The notes under the pieces were generated by a model. The model was not told where the DNA came from. It did no database searches and saw only the letters and a program-made list of their open reading frames with translations. Positions 22,426-33,660 of a stretch of 64,000 nucleotides of DNA are shown piece after piece. The stretch covers positions 3,064,914 through 3,128,913 of the forward strand of contig OY730174.1 of the NCBI GenBank assembly GCA_963422465.1. Reading direction: 5' to 3'. Each line of letters starts with the position of its first letter. Position 1 is the stretch's first letter. The position numbers were made by a program, and so were the translations under genes. The stretch is from Lichina pygmaea. Taxonomy: Eukaryota > Ascomycota > Lichinomycetes > Lichinales > Lichinaceae.

Positions 22426-22996
22426 TGTTACAACCTCTGGGACAGGAGACACTTATTTATAGGCAATCAGGCTACAGGCCAGGTAAGAGGACACTATGGA
22501 AGTCAAGTGACCAACCAACAAGGGGTCACGTGACTGTCGAGACACACAGGCAGCTTGACACAGCATGCATGAAGCATCAAGATAATCTCACCAGTCTTGA
22601 TGCAGGATGCAGGAAGTATCAAGACAGCCTCACCAGTCTTGACACAGCATACATGAAGCATCAAGACAATCTCACCTATCTCAACGCAGGGTGCATAATA
22701 TAGTGGGACTGTCAAGACAATCTCAACTGTCTTGACATTGAGACTGTCAAGACAATCTTGATTGTCTTGACTGGCCAGCACTATATAGTCTGGCAATAGT
22801 TCCCTTATGGAACAATTGTCTTCAACTCATGTTGTGATCCAGACAACTAGATCTACTTCAATACAATCTTGTACAAAGCCACTGATCAGGTGTTATCACC
22901 ACCACATTCCACCAAACCCCTTCACACTTCTTGACACTCCTCTCCTGCGAGAACCAACCCACCTTCCACCTCTCACCCTAATCCTATACTCGGATA
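22426..22996 (+). repeat. 3' LTR of G1-b, truncated by LINE I
   Basis: Same architecture as 13045-13640: tandem CAAGACAATC units, TATATAG at 22782-22788 and GTCTTCAA at 22818-22825. It ends at CTCGGATA, where about 25-30 bp of LTR is missing and LINE I begins. Confidence 0.88.
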
Positions 22997-23246
22997 TTTT
23001 ATTTTATTTTATTTGATTCTTACACTGGTAGTAGCTTTACAGCCATGCAGATCTTCTAGCTAATAGTGAACTCCTTCAGAAAACCTTTGAAGGGATAAAA
23101 ACTGAAGGCAGGGTGTGACTAGGGAATGTAACAAATGAAATCTTGAAGTTTCTGGTAAGAGAAGAGAATCTAGGTATTGGATTGGGAATAGTGGAGTTTG
23201 AAAGCTAGATTAAACTGGTTTAGTCTTTTCAAAGACATAAACCAGT
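22997..23246 (-). mobile_element. LINE I, 3'-terminal fragment
   Basis: 250 bp of the LINE 3' end (A/T tail at 22997-23020, ORF2 C-terminus FNLAFKLHYS region). It stops abruptly at 23246 against LTR sequence. No TSD is found, so its right end was probably reshaped by deletion or recombination. Confidence 0.85.
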
Positions 23247-23624
23247 CCAGGGACTTGATAGGTGAATAGACAGGTGGGTAGCTCTCCCTGTGCTATTGTT
23301 CTAATACAATGTTCAGCCTGGAGAGCTAATCCCTCTAGGCTTTTGGGGTAGTCTTTATACTGATGCCCAAGGGCGGGGGTCTTTCTTGAGGGGTATTGTC
23401 CTTTCACGTGGTCAAGCTTCTCGCTTAGCTCCTGCTCATCCTCTGGTCAAGCTCCTCGCTTAGCTCCTGCTCATCCTCCAGTCAAGCTCCTCGCTTAGCT
23501 TCTGCTTGTCCTCCAGTCAAGCTTCTCGCTTAGCTCCTGCTCATCCTCCAGTTGGTCGGACGTTGTTCTGTGTGACTAACACACCTCCCTCACTTACCTA
23601 GACTGTTCCGGCCTAGGTCTTAAC
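23247..23624. repeat. Truncated G2-type LTR
   Basis: Homologous to the G2 LTR from the GGGACT...AATAG segment to the TTAACA end, lacking roughly the first 90 bp. It holds four decayed 35-36-bp units (TCAAGCTCCTCGCTTAGC type) at 23410-23555. Many transitions relative to G2 indicate an older insertion. Confidence 0.8.
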
Positions 23625-24817
23625 AATTATAAAGATCTGAAATATAGAAAAGAAATAAAATAGGAGAGAGAGGTGAACTTTGAGAGACTCCACAGTGTAC
23701 TGGAAAAAGAGAAGACTCTGAATCATCAAAAACAAGAGAGGTTTTTGTTTGGGTAGTGAAAGAAAAGATCTAGTCAACAAACCAGCTGGGAATTCCTTTT
23801 CTCTCTAGAATTTTCTTGAGAATTTCTGGCAGAACTCTATCATAAGCTCCTGAGATATCCAGAGAAAGAAGACTGGCTACTATTTCTTCCTTCCAGACTT
23901 TTTCAACTTGGGAAGTGAGTAGAAATAGTGCAGACTCAGTTCATCTTCCTTTTCTGAAGTCTATCTGGATTTCTGGTAGTAGATTTTCTTTCTCAGCCAG
24001 TTCACTTAGCTTTATGGCTGCCAGAGCTTCCATCAGCTTCCCAATTATGTTGAGAAGTGCTATTGGCCTCCAAGCTTTGGCATAGTAATAGGATCCTTTG
24101 CTAGACTTTCTCAAGCATATTGTTCTCGCTGCTTTGTATCTGTCAGGGAAATATTCTAGCTTCCAGCAGACCTCCAGAACTTTGGCTATCTTTTTATTGA
24201 AAGAGTCTCCTAATACCTTTAGAAATCTATTGGGTAGAGTATCTTTCCCAGAGGCTGTAAAAGGTTTTTTCTTTTTCAGAATATTGTGAATATCTTCTTT
24301 GGAGATTTCCTGAGATAGCTGGTGTTGTTGGTGGTTGGCTGGCTGGTCCTGGGATTCTGGTGCTGGTTGGAGAGATAGAGAGAAGAACTGGGTTTTGAAT
24401 ACTTCTACCTTTTCTGTGAAAGTTCTGGTAGTTTCTCCATCTTGCTTTGTGAGTTCTGGAACAATTGGGAGTTCTGGTGGTTTGCCAGCTTTTTCTTTAC
24501 CCCACTTGACTATTTTCCAGTGTTTTTGTGTTTCAGCCAGGTTCTGGAGATGTTCTCTGAATATCTTTCTTTTAGTATTCTTGATCAGGTATTTCTTTTC
24601 CTTTATTACTTTCTCAAGTTTGTAGACTGGTTCTTGGTTTTGGAAGACTTTTCTTCTTAGTTTTCTTTCCTCTTTAATTTTCTCTTTAATCTCTTGGTTC
24701 TACCAGGGAACAGTGTACTTTAAGTTTCTCAGAAGTCTTGTTATCTTGTCAGCCAGTTCTTGAAGAGCTTTGTCCAGATTCTCCAGATAGTTGTCCACTT
24801 CCTCTCTGTTAAGTAGT
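23625..24817 (-). mobile_element. LINE J, divergent relative of the main LINE family, internal ORF2 fragment
   Basis: The minus strand encodes RT and the upstream linker, collinear with LINE H (SQVEKVWKE, LLSLDISGAYDRVLPE, SPLSPILFLFYIS) but much more divergent than other copies are from each other. It is cut on the left by an LTR end and on the right by the 3' tail of LINE H. Stops are frequent. It is the oldest layer in this stack. Confidence 0.75.
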
Positions 24818-27632
24818 AGTGGAATTTATTTTTTTTATTTGATCCTTACACTGATAGTAGCTTTTCAGCCATGCAGATCTTCTAGCTAAGAGTGATTTTC
24901 TTCAGAAAACCTTGAGAGGAATAAAAACTGAAGACTGGGGGTGACTAGAGGATGTAGCAAAAGGAAATCTTGTAGTGACTGGTAGAAAGAAGACTTCTAG
25001 ATATTAGATTGTGAATAGTGGAGTTTGAAAGCCAGATTAAACTGGTTCAGTCTTTTCAAAGACATGAACCAGTATAGAAACTTCTGTAGAAGCTCTGGGT
25101 TTGAAATAATAGAAGTGAAATCTTGAGAATTAAAAGGAGCTTGCTGTCTTTGACTTGAATAAAGAGAGCATGAAGAGGTGATATGTTTCACTGTCTCTTC
25201 TGCTTGACCACAGACACATAAAGAGGTAGGAAAATCTGGAACTCCAGCTCTGAATAGAAAACTTGCCAGGCCAATTCTCCCAGTTCTGGTTTGTAGTAGT
25301 AGACTTGCCTCAGCTTTCTGTAGCTTTTTATAGAGCTTCAGATTGTTGTGGTGAGGCTTTTGACAAAACACCTGCCACTCAGAGTAGCTTCTTCTTTTCT
25401 TCTCCTCCCATTGGTTTTCCCACCCTTTAACAAAAAGTTTCTGTAGTTCTTTCTTTAAACTAGCCTGGTTAGTATTTAATTAGTTTAACCAAGTGAACTT
25501 CCAATAGGGAGAGATAGTTGAGGATTCCTTTAAAGATTTCTTCACAGAAGAGGCATAGTGGGAGATATTGGAAAAGATATTGTCCAGAAGTGTTTTCATA
25601 GAGGAGGTTTGAATAGAAGAGAGAAAACAGGCTGTGCAAAATTTGAAATAGAGATCTAGAGGTAAAAGAAAAAGCTCACTCTCTAATAAGAAAGATAGAG
25701 TGGCTTTGAAGACACCTCCAATAAGTCTCAGGCATTTGTTCGGGAATGTGCTAAGAGAAGAGATATTAGAAGATTTTCTTAGAGGATTGAACCAGATCCC
25801 CACAGTATAACTCAGTAAAGATCTGAGTATTGCAGTGTACACAAGACGTGATGTGAGTACTGGGAAACCCCAAGTAGAATATGAAGTTCTAGAAAGAGAG
25901 GAAAGTGCTTTCTGAGCTTTTTGAAGAATAGTTCTCTGGTGCTTATGCCAGTGGAGTTTTGCATCCAGGTACACTCCTAATACTCGCACTTCTTCTTTTG
26001 GTCTTAGAATCACATTCCCCAGTCTGAGCTTAAGCTGAAGATTGTCTGATCTTCTTCTGGAAAAATGAAGTATTTTATATTTCTCAGAAGAGAAGACTAT
26101 TCCATGTCTTGCAGTCCATGATAGACATTTGAGGTGTGTGTTCTTTAACTTCAGAAGGTTGCTTTTTAGAGAGTGTCCAAATACAAGCAGATTTGTATCA
26201 TCTGCAAATCCCAGAGCAGAAACACCAGTGGAAGAAGAGTGTACAGTTTCATGAAGTTCAGAAATGTAAAATAGAAACAGAATAGGAGATAAAAAGGAAT
26301 CTTGGGGAACTCCACAGTGAATAGGAATAGTAGAAGACTCAGAGTCATCAAACACAAGAGTGGTAGAACAACTGGTGCAGAAAGAGAGAATCCAGGAAGA
26401 TAGCCAGAGAGAAATTCCTTTTCTCTCTAGGATTTGTTGGAGGATCTTAGGTAGAACTCTGTCATAAGCTCCTGAGATATCCAGAGAAAGTAGAGATGCA
26501 ACCATGCCTTCCTTCCAGACTTTTTCCACTTGGGAAGTTAGTAGGAAGAGTGCTGATTCAGTTGATCTTTCTTTTCTAAAGTCCATCTGGATTTCTGGCA
26601 AAAGTCTAGCTTCTTCTGCTATCTTGCTTAGCCTGGTTGCTGTAATAGCTTCCATCAGCTTGCCAGTTGTGTTTAGCAAAGCTATAGAGTGCCAGGCTTT
26701 AGCTTGGTTCTAGTATCCTTTACCAGGTTTTCTTAGACAGACTGTCTTTGCATTCTTGAACCTCTCTGGAAAGTATTCCAGTCTCCAGTATGTTGATGTG
26801 AGAACAGCCATAGCTTGGCAGAACTTGGAACCCAGAGCTTTCAGAAATCCATTTGGCAGCTTATCTTTTCCCTCTGCTGTGAAAGGTTTCTTTTTGTTCA
26901 GGATTTGTTCCACTTCTTCAGCAGTAACTTCCTGAGAGAGCTGGATCTCTGGAGTACTCTGGGAACTCTCTGTACTTGGTTCTGGAACAAGTGCTTTGGG
27001 GAAGAACTGGGCTGAGAATAGTTTTGTCTTCTCCTCAAAGGTTTTAGCTAGTCCTTCTTGTGTTTCCAAATCTGGGACAAGGGGAAGATCAGGAGTCCTG
27101 TTGGCTTTTGTTTTTCCCCACTTTGCAAGCTTCCAGAATTTTGAAGAACTGGCTAGCTCATGGACTTGTTGTCTGAAGGTGGTCTGCTTTCCCTCTCTGA
27201 CTACTTTTTTCTTGTTCTTAGTTGCTTGCTCAAGGTCTTCTTGAGATGCCTGTCCTCTGAGAACTTGTCTTCTTACTCTTCTTTCCTCTCTAACCTTGTT
27301 TTGGATGTCTTAGTTCCACCGGGGAACTGAGTGACCAGATTGCTTCTGGAGCTGTGTACATTTGCTTACCACTTCTTGGAGAAAGTTGTCCAGGTACTCC
27401 AAGTACTTGTCCACTTTATTTTTGTCTTGAAAGTGGGAAGGTAGCTGTAGCTTCTCACACTCTACTCTTGCAAGGTTTGAGTCCAGTGTCTTCCAGTTTC
27501 TTTCTGGCTTCCAGGTTTTCCTTGGAGGATCCAGGCCCAGGCTAGTTAGTATAGGTCTGTGGTCAGACCCATGAAAGAACTGGAGAGCCACTTTAGAGAA
27601 AATCAGAGAGTTAGAAAGAGAAGAAGAAATTT
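24818..27632 (-). mobile_element. LINE H, ORF2-containing copy, 5' part displaced
   Basis: 3' tail at 24818-24845, inserted in LINE J. It runs up to the endonuclease (ISSSLSNSLIF) at 27632, where LINE E begins. The remainder of ORF2 and ORF1 is not found in the expected orientation beyond LINE E. Confidence 0.87.
24997..27632 (-). pseudogene. LINE H ORF2: endonuclease part, RT, C-terminal finger; broken
   Basis: Open blocks: 27591-27310 (endonuclease end, FFHGSDHRPILTSL), 27069-26710 (linker, KPFTAEGKDKLPNGFLKALG), 26679-25480 (RT with FRKERSTESALF, LDISGAYDRV and GFADDTNLLVFG) and 25371-24997 (CVCGQAEETVKHITSSC finger). Stops separate them at about 27307, 26709 and 25477, the middle one between GKGY and NQAKAWH. 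RT catalytic FADD is intact, but the gene cannot make a full protein. Confidence 0.83.
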
Positions 27633-28256
27633 TTTGATTTTGATTTGATTCTTACACTGGTAGTAGCTTTACAGCCATGCAGATCTTCTAGCTAATAGTG
27701 AACTCCTTCAGAAAACCTTTGAAAGAATAAAAACTGAAGGCAGAGTGTGACTAGAGAATGTAACAAAAGAAATCTTGAAGTTTCTGGTAAGAGAAGAGAA
27801 TCTAGGTATTAAATTGGGAATAGTGGAGTTTGAAAGCTAGATTAAACTGGTTTAGTCTTTTCAAAAACATAAACCAGTACAAGAACTTCTGTAGTAGCTC
27901 TGGGTTTGAAATAATAGTGGTGAAGTCTTGGGGATTAAAAGAGACTTGTTGTCTTTGTCTTAAATAAAGAGAGCATGAAGAGGTGATATATTTTGCAGTT
28001 TCTTCTGCTTGGCCACACACACATAGTGGGGTAGGGAAGTCAGAAACTCCAGCTCTGAAAAGAAAACTTGCCAGACCAATTCTTCCAGTCCTGATTTGCA
28101 GTAGCAGACTTGCCTCAGCTTTCTGTAACTCTTTGTAGAGCTTCAGATTATTTTTGTGTAGCTTTTGACAGAAAGTCTGCCAGTCTGGATAGCTTCTTCT
28201 TTTCTTCTCTTCCTATTGGTCTTCCCACTCTTTAGTAAAGAGCTTTTGTAGTTCTT
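27633..28256 (-). mobile_element. LINE E, 3' part (left of the G1-c insertion)
   Basis: The A/T-rich tail starts at 27633 and the ORF2 C-terminus reads leftwards (finger CGQAEETAKYITSSC, 28020-27802). It is interrupted at 28256 and continues at 40974-41815. The TTCTT duplication (28252-28256 and 40974-40978) shows G1-c integrated here. LINE E itself lies within the endonuclease sequence of LINE H. Confidence 0.9.
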
Positions 28257-28925
28257 TGTTGTGGCCTGTACTGTACTGTCCTATCCGAGTATAGGATTAG
28301 GGCGAGAGGTGGAAGGTGGGTTGGTTCTCGCAGGAGAGGAGTGTCAAGGAGTGTGAAGGGGTTTGGTGGAACATGGTGGTGATGACACCTGATCAGTGGC
28401 TTTGTACAAGATTGTATTGAAGTAGATCTAGTTGTCTGGATCACAACATGAGTTGAAGACAATTATTCTATATGGGAACTATCACCAGACTATATAGTGC
28501 TCAGTCTGTGAGCTCAGTGAGCTCTGCTCACTTTGCTCACTTGGTGAGATCGGTGAGCTCTGCTCACTTTGCTCACTTGTTCATGTATACTGCAGTGAGC
28601 TGGGTGAGCTCTGCTCACTTTGCTCACTGTTCATGCACACTGCGGTGAGCTGGGCGAGCTCTGCTCACTCTGCTCACTTGTCTATGCATGCTGCAGTGAG
28701 CTGGGCAAGCTCTGCTCACTTTGCTCACTGTTCATGCACACTGTGGTGAGCTGGGTGAGCTCTGCTCACTCTGCTCACGTATATGCATGCTGCGGTGAGC
28801 ACCCCCTGGTCAGTCTCACCAGTCACATGACTGTTTCCTGTGTTATGCTGCCTGGTACTTCTGTCCAGTATCCTGTCTGCTGCTTCCTGTGAGTATAAAG
28901 ACTATGTCTCTTCTGGGTCATAACA
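28257..28925 (-). repeat. 3' LTR of G1-c (GAGCTC-type core)
   Basis: 669 bp. Its end near 28257-28500 matches other G1 LTRs, but the core (28505-28800) consists of about 50-bp units with GTGAGCTGGG...GCTCAC arms instead of CAAGAC units, and the TGTTA-proximal segment also differs. A TATATAG-like box lies near 28490. Confidence 0.88.
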
Positions 28926-29195
28926 CTATCCTCCTCTCCATCTTTCATTGTCCTGATGAAATCTGGTCATACCTCCAAAGTCATGTGTGACTGTTAGCCA
29001 AACTCAGCTTACTGCTCAAATCCGCAATCAGAGTTTTGTTTCACATACACTCTGCGACTTTTGTGTTCTCTGTGGTCATCTATGCTTCCAGATGCCAGGA
29101 GAAGACAATAAGTTGAAATGTGCTGTGTGCACTTAGTGTGGAAGGTCTTTTGTCTCTGTGTCCTGGGAATCTTTGAACATATCCCAGGACAACCT
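28926..29195 (+). pseudogene. Antisense Zn(II)2Cys6-like ORF of G1-c, first part
   Basis: Aligned with the G1-b antisense ORF, starting at 28977 where the start codon has become ATA. Cysteines CDFCVLCGHLC and CAVC are kept, but the third part has a stop and the last Cys is replaced. It is interrupted at 29195 by G2 (TSD AACCT) and resumes at 35626. Confidence 0.6.
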
Positions 29196-29601
29196 TGTTA
29201 AAGGCCAGTCCACGTTCACACAGAATGTGGGTGGTCCTGTCTTCGACCGAGGAGGGCAGGGACTCAATAGATGAATAGCAAGTGGGGTAACTCTCTTGCT
29301 ATTGTCGCTCGTAATGTGCGTTCAGCCTGGAGAGCTATTCTCTCCGGCTATCTGGGTTCTTATATACAGGAGCCTGAGGGGGGGGGGGGGTCCTCCCGAG
29401 GGGTATCAGCTTTCTGCGTGGACGAGCTCCTCGCTTAGCTCCTGCTCGTCCACCGGACGAGCTCCTCGCTTAGCTCCTGCTCGTCCACCGGACGAGCTCC
29501 TCGCTTAGCTCTTGCTCGTCCACCGGATCGGTCGGATGTTGTTCCGCATGACTAACACCTCTCCCTCGCTTACCTGGGCTGTTCTGGCCTAGGCCTTAAC
29601 A
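29196..29601 (-). repeat. 3' LTR of G2
   Basis: 406 bp, TGTTAAAGG...CCTTAACA. Three 35-bp units at 29421-29525, each with arms GACGAGC and GCTCGTC. A run of about 13 G near 29378 and TATATAAG on the minus strand near 29360. Confidence 0.93.
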
Positions 29602-29616
29602 CTATCCCCTCTCTCC
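29602..29616 (-). promoter_or_regulatory. Polypurine tract of G2
   Basis: GGAGAGAGGGGATAG on the minus strand directly precedes the 3' LTR. Confidence 0.75.
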
Positions 29617-29662
29617 AAGGGTTCTGTCCCCAGATCCTTTTTGTTCCTGCTCCTCTTTTGCC

Positions 29663-30235
29663 ATGAACCAAAGCCAGACAACTCGAACTCGTCGCCGTGG
29701 TTTTCTCTCTTGTCGTGTTGGCAAAATGGGCAAGGAATCAAAGATCGCATGCGGTGCTTGTCGTCGTGACCACGCCAAGTGTGTCGTGAGTTCCGCATCG
29801 TCTTTTTGTCGTCGGTGCATCGAGAAGGGTTGTCGCTGTGACCTTCATCTCTCGGAATCGGAATGGAAGAAGATGGAGCTTGAGCGCGAGCAGCTCGAGG
29901 CTCAGCTGCGGGAGACCGATGACCAACTGTCAAAACTGCTTCCCCGGCAGATCTGCCTCCGCCGGCAGCTGGGTTGTCTCTCACAGAAGGAGGCCGATGC
30001 CATCTGTTGTGAGCTGTCGGCTATCAAGGATCAAGAGTCCCTTGATGCTCAGGAACAAGAGGCCCTCCGCGTTATCCGCGAACGGGAGGCCCGTCAAGCT
30101 GCTGCTCCACCGTCCTTTGAGGACGTCTTCTCTTCGGAGGCTTTGGCTTCTCTCGAGCCGTTGTCTCCGTCGGACCTGGTCGCTGCGGATTTGCTCGGTG
30201 GTAATCCACCAGTTTCTGGTTCATCGCAGAGCTGA
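29663..30235 (+). CDS. Antisense accessory protein of G2, Zn(II)2Cys6-like with coiled coil
   Basis: 190 aa, uninterrupted, starting at ATG 29663, 61 bp inside the 3' LTR. The pyrimidine-rich leader before it resembles a fungal promoter. Residues about 33-60 have C-x2-C-x6-C-x8-C-x2-C-x6-C (CGACRRDHAKC, then CRRCIEKGCRC), the spacing of the Gal4-type zinc cluster. A basic N-terminus precedes it and a charged heptad-like helix (EREQLEAQLRETDDQLSKLL) follows. The C-terminal part is acidic and Ser/Pro-rich. The last 164 bp overlap the 3' end of pol antisense. Cluster, coiled coil and acidic tail are the layout of fungal transcription factors, but the protein is short and has no Fungal_trans domain. 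Alternative: a nucleic-acid chaperone. Family equivalents lie in G1-b and G1-c. Confidence 0.72.
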   Translation: MNQSQTTRTRRRGFLSCRVGKMGKESKIACGACRRDHAKCVVSSASSFCRRCIEKGCRCDLHLSESEWKKMELEREQLEAQLRETDDQLSKLLPRQICLRRQLGCLSQKEADAICCELSAIKDQESLDAQEQEALRVIREREARQAAAPPSFEDVFSSEALASLEPLSPSDLVAADLLGGNPPVSGSSQS

Positions 30236-33200
30236 AGTTCTCGGTTGGTTCCCACGAATTCTCCTCTTCGTCAAATCCTAACCACTTCACCAGGTACTTG
30301 ATTTTCCGTCCGCTTCTCCGACTGTCTAGGATCCTTTCGACATCGTACTCTTCTTCATCGTCCTTGAAGTGCCATTCTGTTTCGATTGCTGCGTCGCTGG
30401 GTGCTGGCTCGAGCAGCAAGACATGGAATACTCGGTGTATCCGTGCCTTTTTTGGCAGTCTCAGTCGGTAGTTGACTTCTCCAGTGCGCTTCTCAATCTC
30501 AAACAGTCCGATTCGTACATGATCCAGCTTTTTGCTCGGTCGCTTCGAGCGCAGGTTTTTTGTTGACAAATAGACCTTATCCCCCCTCTCCAGGGTTGGT
30601 CCCTTCAACCTTTTGCTGTTTAGGCGGTGGCTTGTTGTCTTTTGTGTGGATTCAATTGCAGTCTTCATTTCCTCATGCATAGCAGTGAGTTTTTCGACGT
30701 TCGTTGAAGTGCCACTTCCAGCCGCCATCGCTTCCCAGCGGGGGTTTCTGCCGTAGTTCGCAAAGAACAGCGTCATGCCCGTCACGCTGTGTTGTTGATC
30801 ATTGTACGCAAACTGAGCCATTGGTAGCAGTTCTACCCAATCGTCCTGTCGGTGGTTGACGTAGTGGCGTAGGTACTGTTCCATCGTCTGGTTTGTTCTC
30901 TCAGTTTGTCCGTCTGTTTGTGGATGGTAGGTAGTAGACATCCTCGTGTCTATCCCTAGCTGTCTTGTCCACGTGTTCCAGAATTTCGAGGTGAAGAGTT
31001 TGTCTTGATCCGAGATAATCTTCGTGGGTAGCCCTCGCTGGCTAACCAATTCTTTGAGCAGGACATTGGCGAGTTCGCTCGCTGTTCCTGTCTCTCGCCA
31101 CAGGATCAGGTGAGCGTATTTGGTGAGTTTGTCAACAACCACCAAGATACTGTCATATTTCACCTTTGTTACCGGGTCCTCTGACCTCGGCAGCTTCACC
31201 ACAAAATCCATTGTGATAGTATCCCAAGCCACTTCTGGGAGGTCTATTTGTTGACTCTCTCCATAGGGTTTGTGGTGTGACGGTTTGTTTTTCGCACACT
31301 CTTCGCAGTTGCGAATAAATTCCGTCACTTTCCACTTCATTCTGTTGAAGTGGTAACGTCTCCGGATCTTTTCCAGGGTCTTGTCTCGCCCAGGATGTCC
31401 GTGTAGAGGTCCATCGTGATGTTGTCGAATCACGTCCTCTTGTGCGCTCTCTGGCACTTCTTCCTTGTTCGTGGCCGCAACGTTGTGGCCTAGGGTCAGG
31501 AGTGCACCCATTTCTTCAGTTCTCGCTAACTGAGGTTGAGCATAGACCAGAGTTTGTCCTTTTGTCACTAGGATTGGGCGCTCTTCTGTCGTGTCGTCTG
31601 TCGTCATATCAGGCCGTCTGCTAAGCGCGTCCGCTCGTGTGTTTTCTGATCCTTTTCGATAGAAGATCTGGAAGTCGTATGAAGCTAAAAGCTCTGCCCA
31701 TCGGACTTGTCGTCTGTTTAGCTTCTTCGTTGTCGTGAAGTAAGCCAAATTCTTGTGGTCTGAGTACATGTCCACTGTGTACTTTGCTCCTTCCAGGTAA
31801 GGTCTCCACTCCTGGAATGCGTCGACAATCGCTAACAACTCCTTGTCGTGAACATCGTACCTGAGTTCTGGGCCAGAGAACTTTCTCGATCAGTATGCAA
31901 CAGGGTGTAGGCGGTTTTCGGCGTCTGGTTGACACAAGCAAGATCCAAGTGCTTGGTCCGAGGCATCTGTCTCCATGATGATCCGCCGTCCGGGATCAAA
32001 TGATGCCAGTATGGGTGCGGAGGTGAACTTCTCTTTCAGCTCCTGGAACACTCTTTCTTGGCTGTTCCCCCATGTGAAGGTTTCTTCCTTCTTTGTTAGT
32101 TCAGTCAAGGGTGCTGCTGTCCTCGAGTACTCCTTGATGAATCGTCGGTAGAAGTTTGCAAATCCCAGGAAGGATTGGACTTCTTTGAGGTTTTTGGGTG
32201 TTGGCCAGTCTCGTACTGCTGTGGTTTTTGTATCGTCCATACGGATTCCTTCTGTCGTCAGGATCGATCCCAAATATTCCACTTCTTTCACGTGGAAGAC
32301 ACTCTTATCAAGGCGTAACCTTATTCCTGCTTCTTGGAGCGCATGTAGGATCTTCTTGACATGCTGTTTGTGCTCCTCCAGGGTTCCATTGGTGTAAACC
32401 AAGACATCGTCGATATAAGCGGTAACAAATATATCCAGGTATTGTCGGAGGATGGTGTTAATGAGCGATTGGAACATCGCTGGTGCATTCGTAAGGCCGA
32501 ATGGCATAACAGTATACTTGTAATGCCCGTACCTTGTACGAAAGGCTGTCTTCCATTCTTCGCCATCTTTCATCCTAACCAGGTTGAAAGTGCCTCGGAT
32601 GTCGAATTTGGTAAACCACTTGGCTCCTTGGATTCAGTCCTGGATTTCCGATATTAACGGTAGCGGGTAGCGATTCTTAATCGTGATCGCATTGAGCTGC
32701 CGGTAGTCGATACACAGTCGTAATTTGCTGTCTTTCTTTGGCACAAACAATATCGGGTATCCGGCCGGTGATGTTGAAGGTCTTATGAACCCTTTCGCTA
32801 GGTTCTCGTCCAGGTAATCTCTTAAGGCCTCAAGCTTCTTTGCTGATAGAGCGTAAATAGGGCTATGTGTGGGTTTCTTTCCGTCTTCCAGCAGAATTTC
32901 GTGATCCCACTCTTGGTGTTCTGGTAGCGTCGCGACTGCTTCCTCACCAAACATCTCCTGGTAGTCTTTATACTCACTTGGCAGCTGCGGTGCCTGAGTC
33001 TCGCCCACGGCGTCATGCGTGGTGCAAAGTTGATGGTTTCGGGGCTTCATCCAAGCCACATAGGCTCGCCCTCACCGGTGGTGCTTCTTCCACCCTGCAT
33101 ATAAGATCTCTTTGATTCTCACTTTCTCTGGCTCTGCTCGAGTTGCCAGACTCCTCTTCGGAAAGACTAGGTGCCTTCTTTTCCAGTCGATCCTTGGGTT

Positions 33201-33660
33201 TTGACTTTCCAACCACGGAAGACCCAATATAACTTCATGTGGTATCTGGACCAAGTCGAATTCTTCTGATCCGATTGTCGTACTGTCGACACACAGTCGT
33301 AGGTTCTTGGTCTCCTTCGTCACTTGTCCTTGGTTGTTGGAGAGTGGTGTCCTGTCCACTACCGTTAGTTGGTATGGATTCCTCTTTTCCTGAGTCGGGA
33401 TCTTGTGCTTCCTGGCGAAACTTTCTGACATGAAGTTGCCAGTAGCTCCAGAGTCGATCATGGCGTTTGTCAGATGCCCGTTGACTCTCATCCTGATGCG
33501 AAAATGCGGACTGCAGGCTGTCGCGTCAAGGCTCTGCTCGACCCCTTCTCTCCGGAGTGTTGTCTTGCCTGCTCTTCCGACTCCGGATTTGAAGAGCACT
33601 GCTAGTTTTTTGAACAACCAAGGCCCTGAGCCTGGCGTTCTGCCGCGTGTCTTTCGCATT
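30072..33660 (-). pseudogene. G2 pol: protease, RT, RNase H, integrase, chromodomain
   Basis: Reached from gag by a -1 shift; the pol frame opens before 33659. Protease IDSGATGNFMSESFA near 33450. RT 33059-31890 with [11 protein letters not shown] and catalytic YIDDVLVYT (32410). RNase H (ETDASDQALGSC, DKELLAIV, SDHKNLAYF). Integrase with HHCC (H-x-H near 31420, CEEC at 31300), DD(35)E residues in TMDFVVKL, IISDQDKLFTSKFW and HPQTDGQTERTNQ. GPY-like segment, then chromodomain KYLVKWLGFDEEENSWEP and a basic tail. In-frame TGA codons lie at about 33072, 32634 (sister copy reads DWIQ) and 31884. All catalytic residues seen are intact, so only the stops disable it. Confidence 0.9.

Larger units (their letters stand above)
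13045..22996 (+). mobile_element. G1-b, gypsy chromovirus interrupted by LINE C and LINE D
   Basis: 5' LTR 13045-13640, gag 13659 to about 16800, protease, RT, RNase H, integrase, chromodomain to 21939, an antisense ORF, a polypurine tract, and a 3' LTR from 22426 truncated by LINE I at 22996. LINE C (14572-16205) and LINE D (19375-21162) are nested inside with TSDs. The left edge interrupts G2c gag. This is the most complete G1 copy for pol, but it is inactive. Confidence 0.9.
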
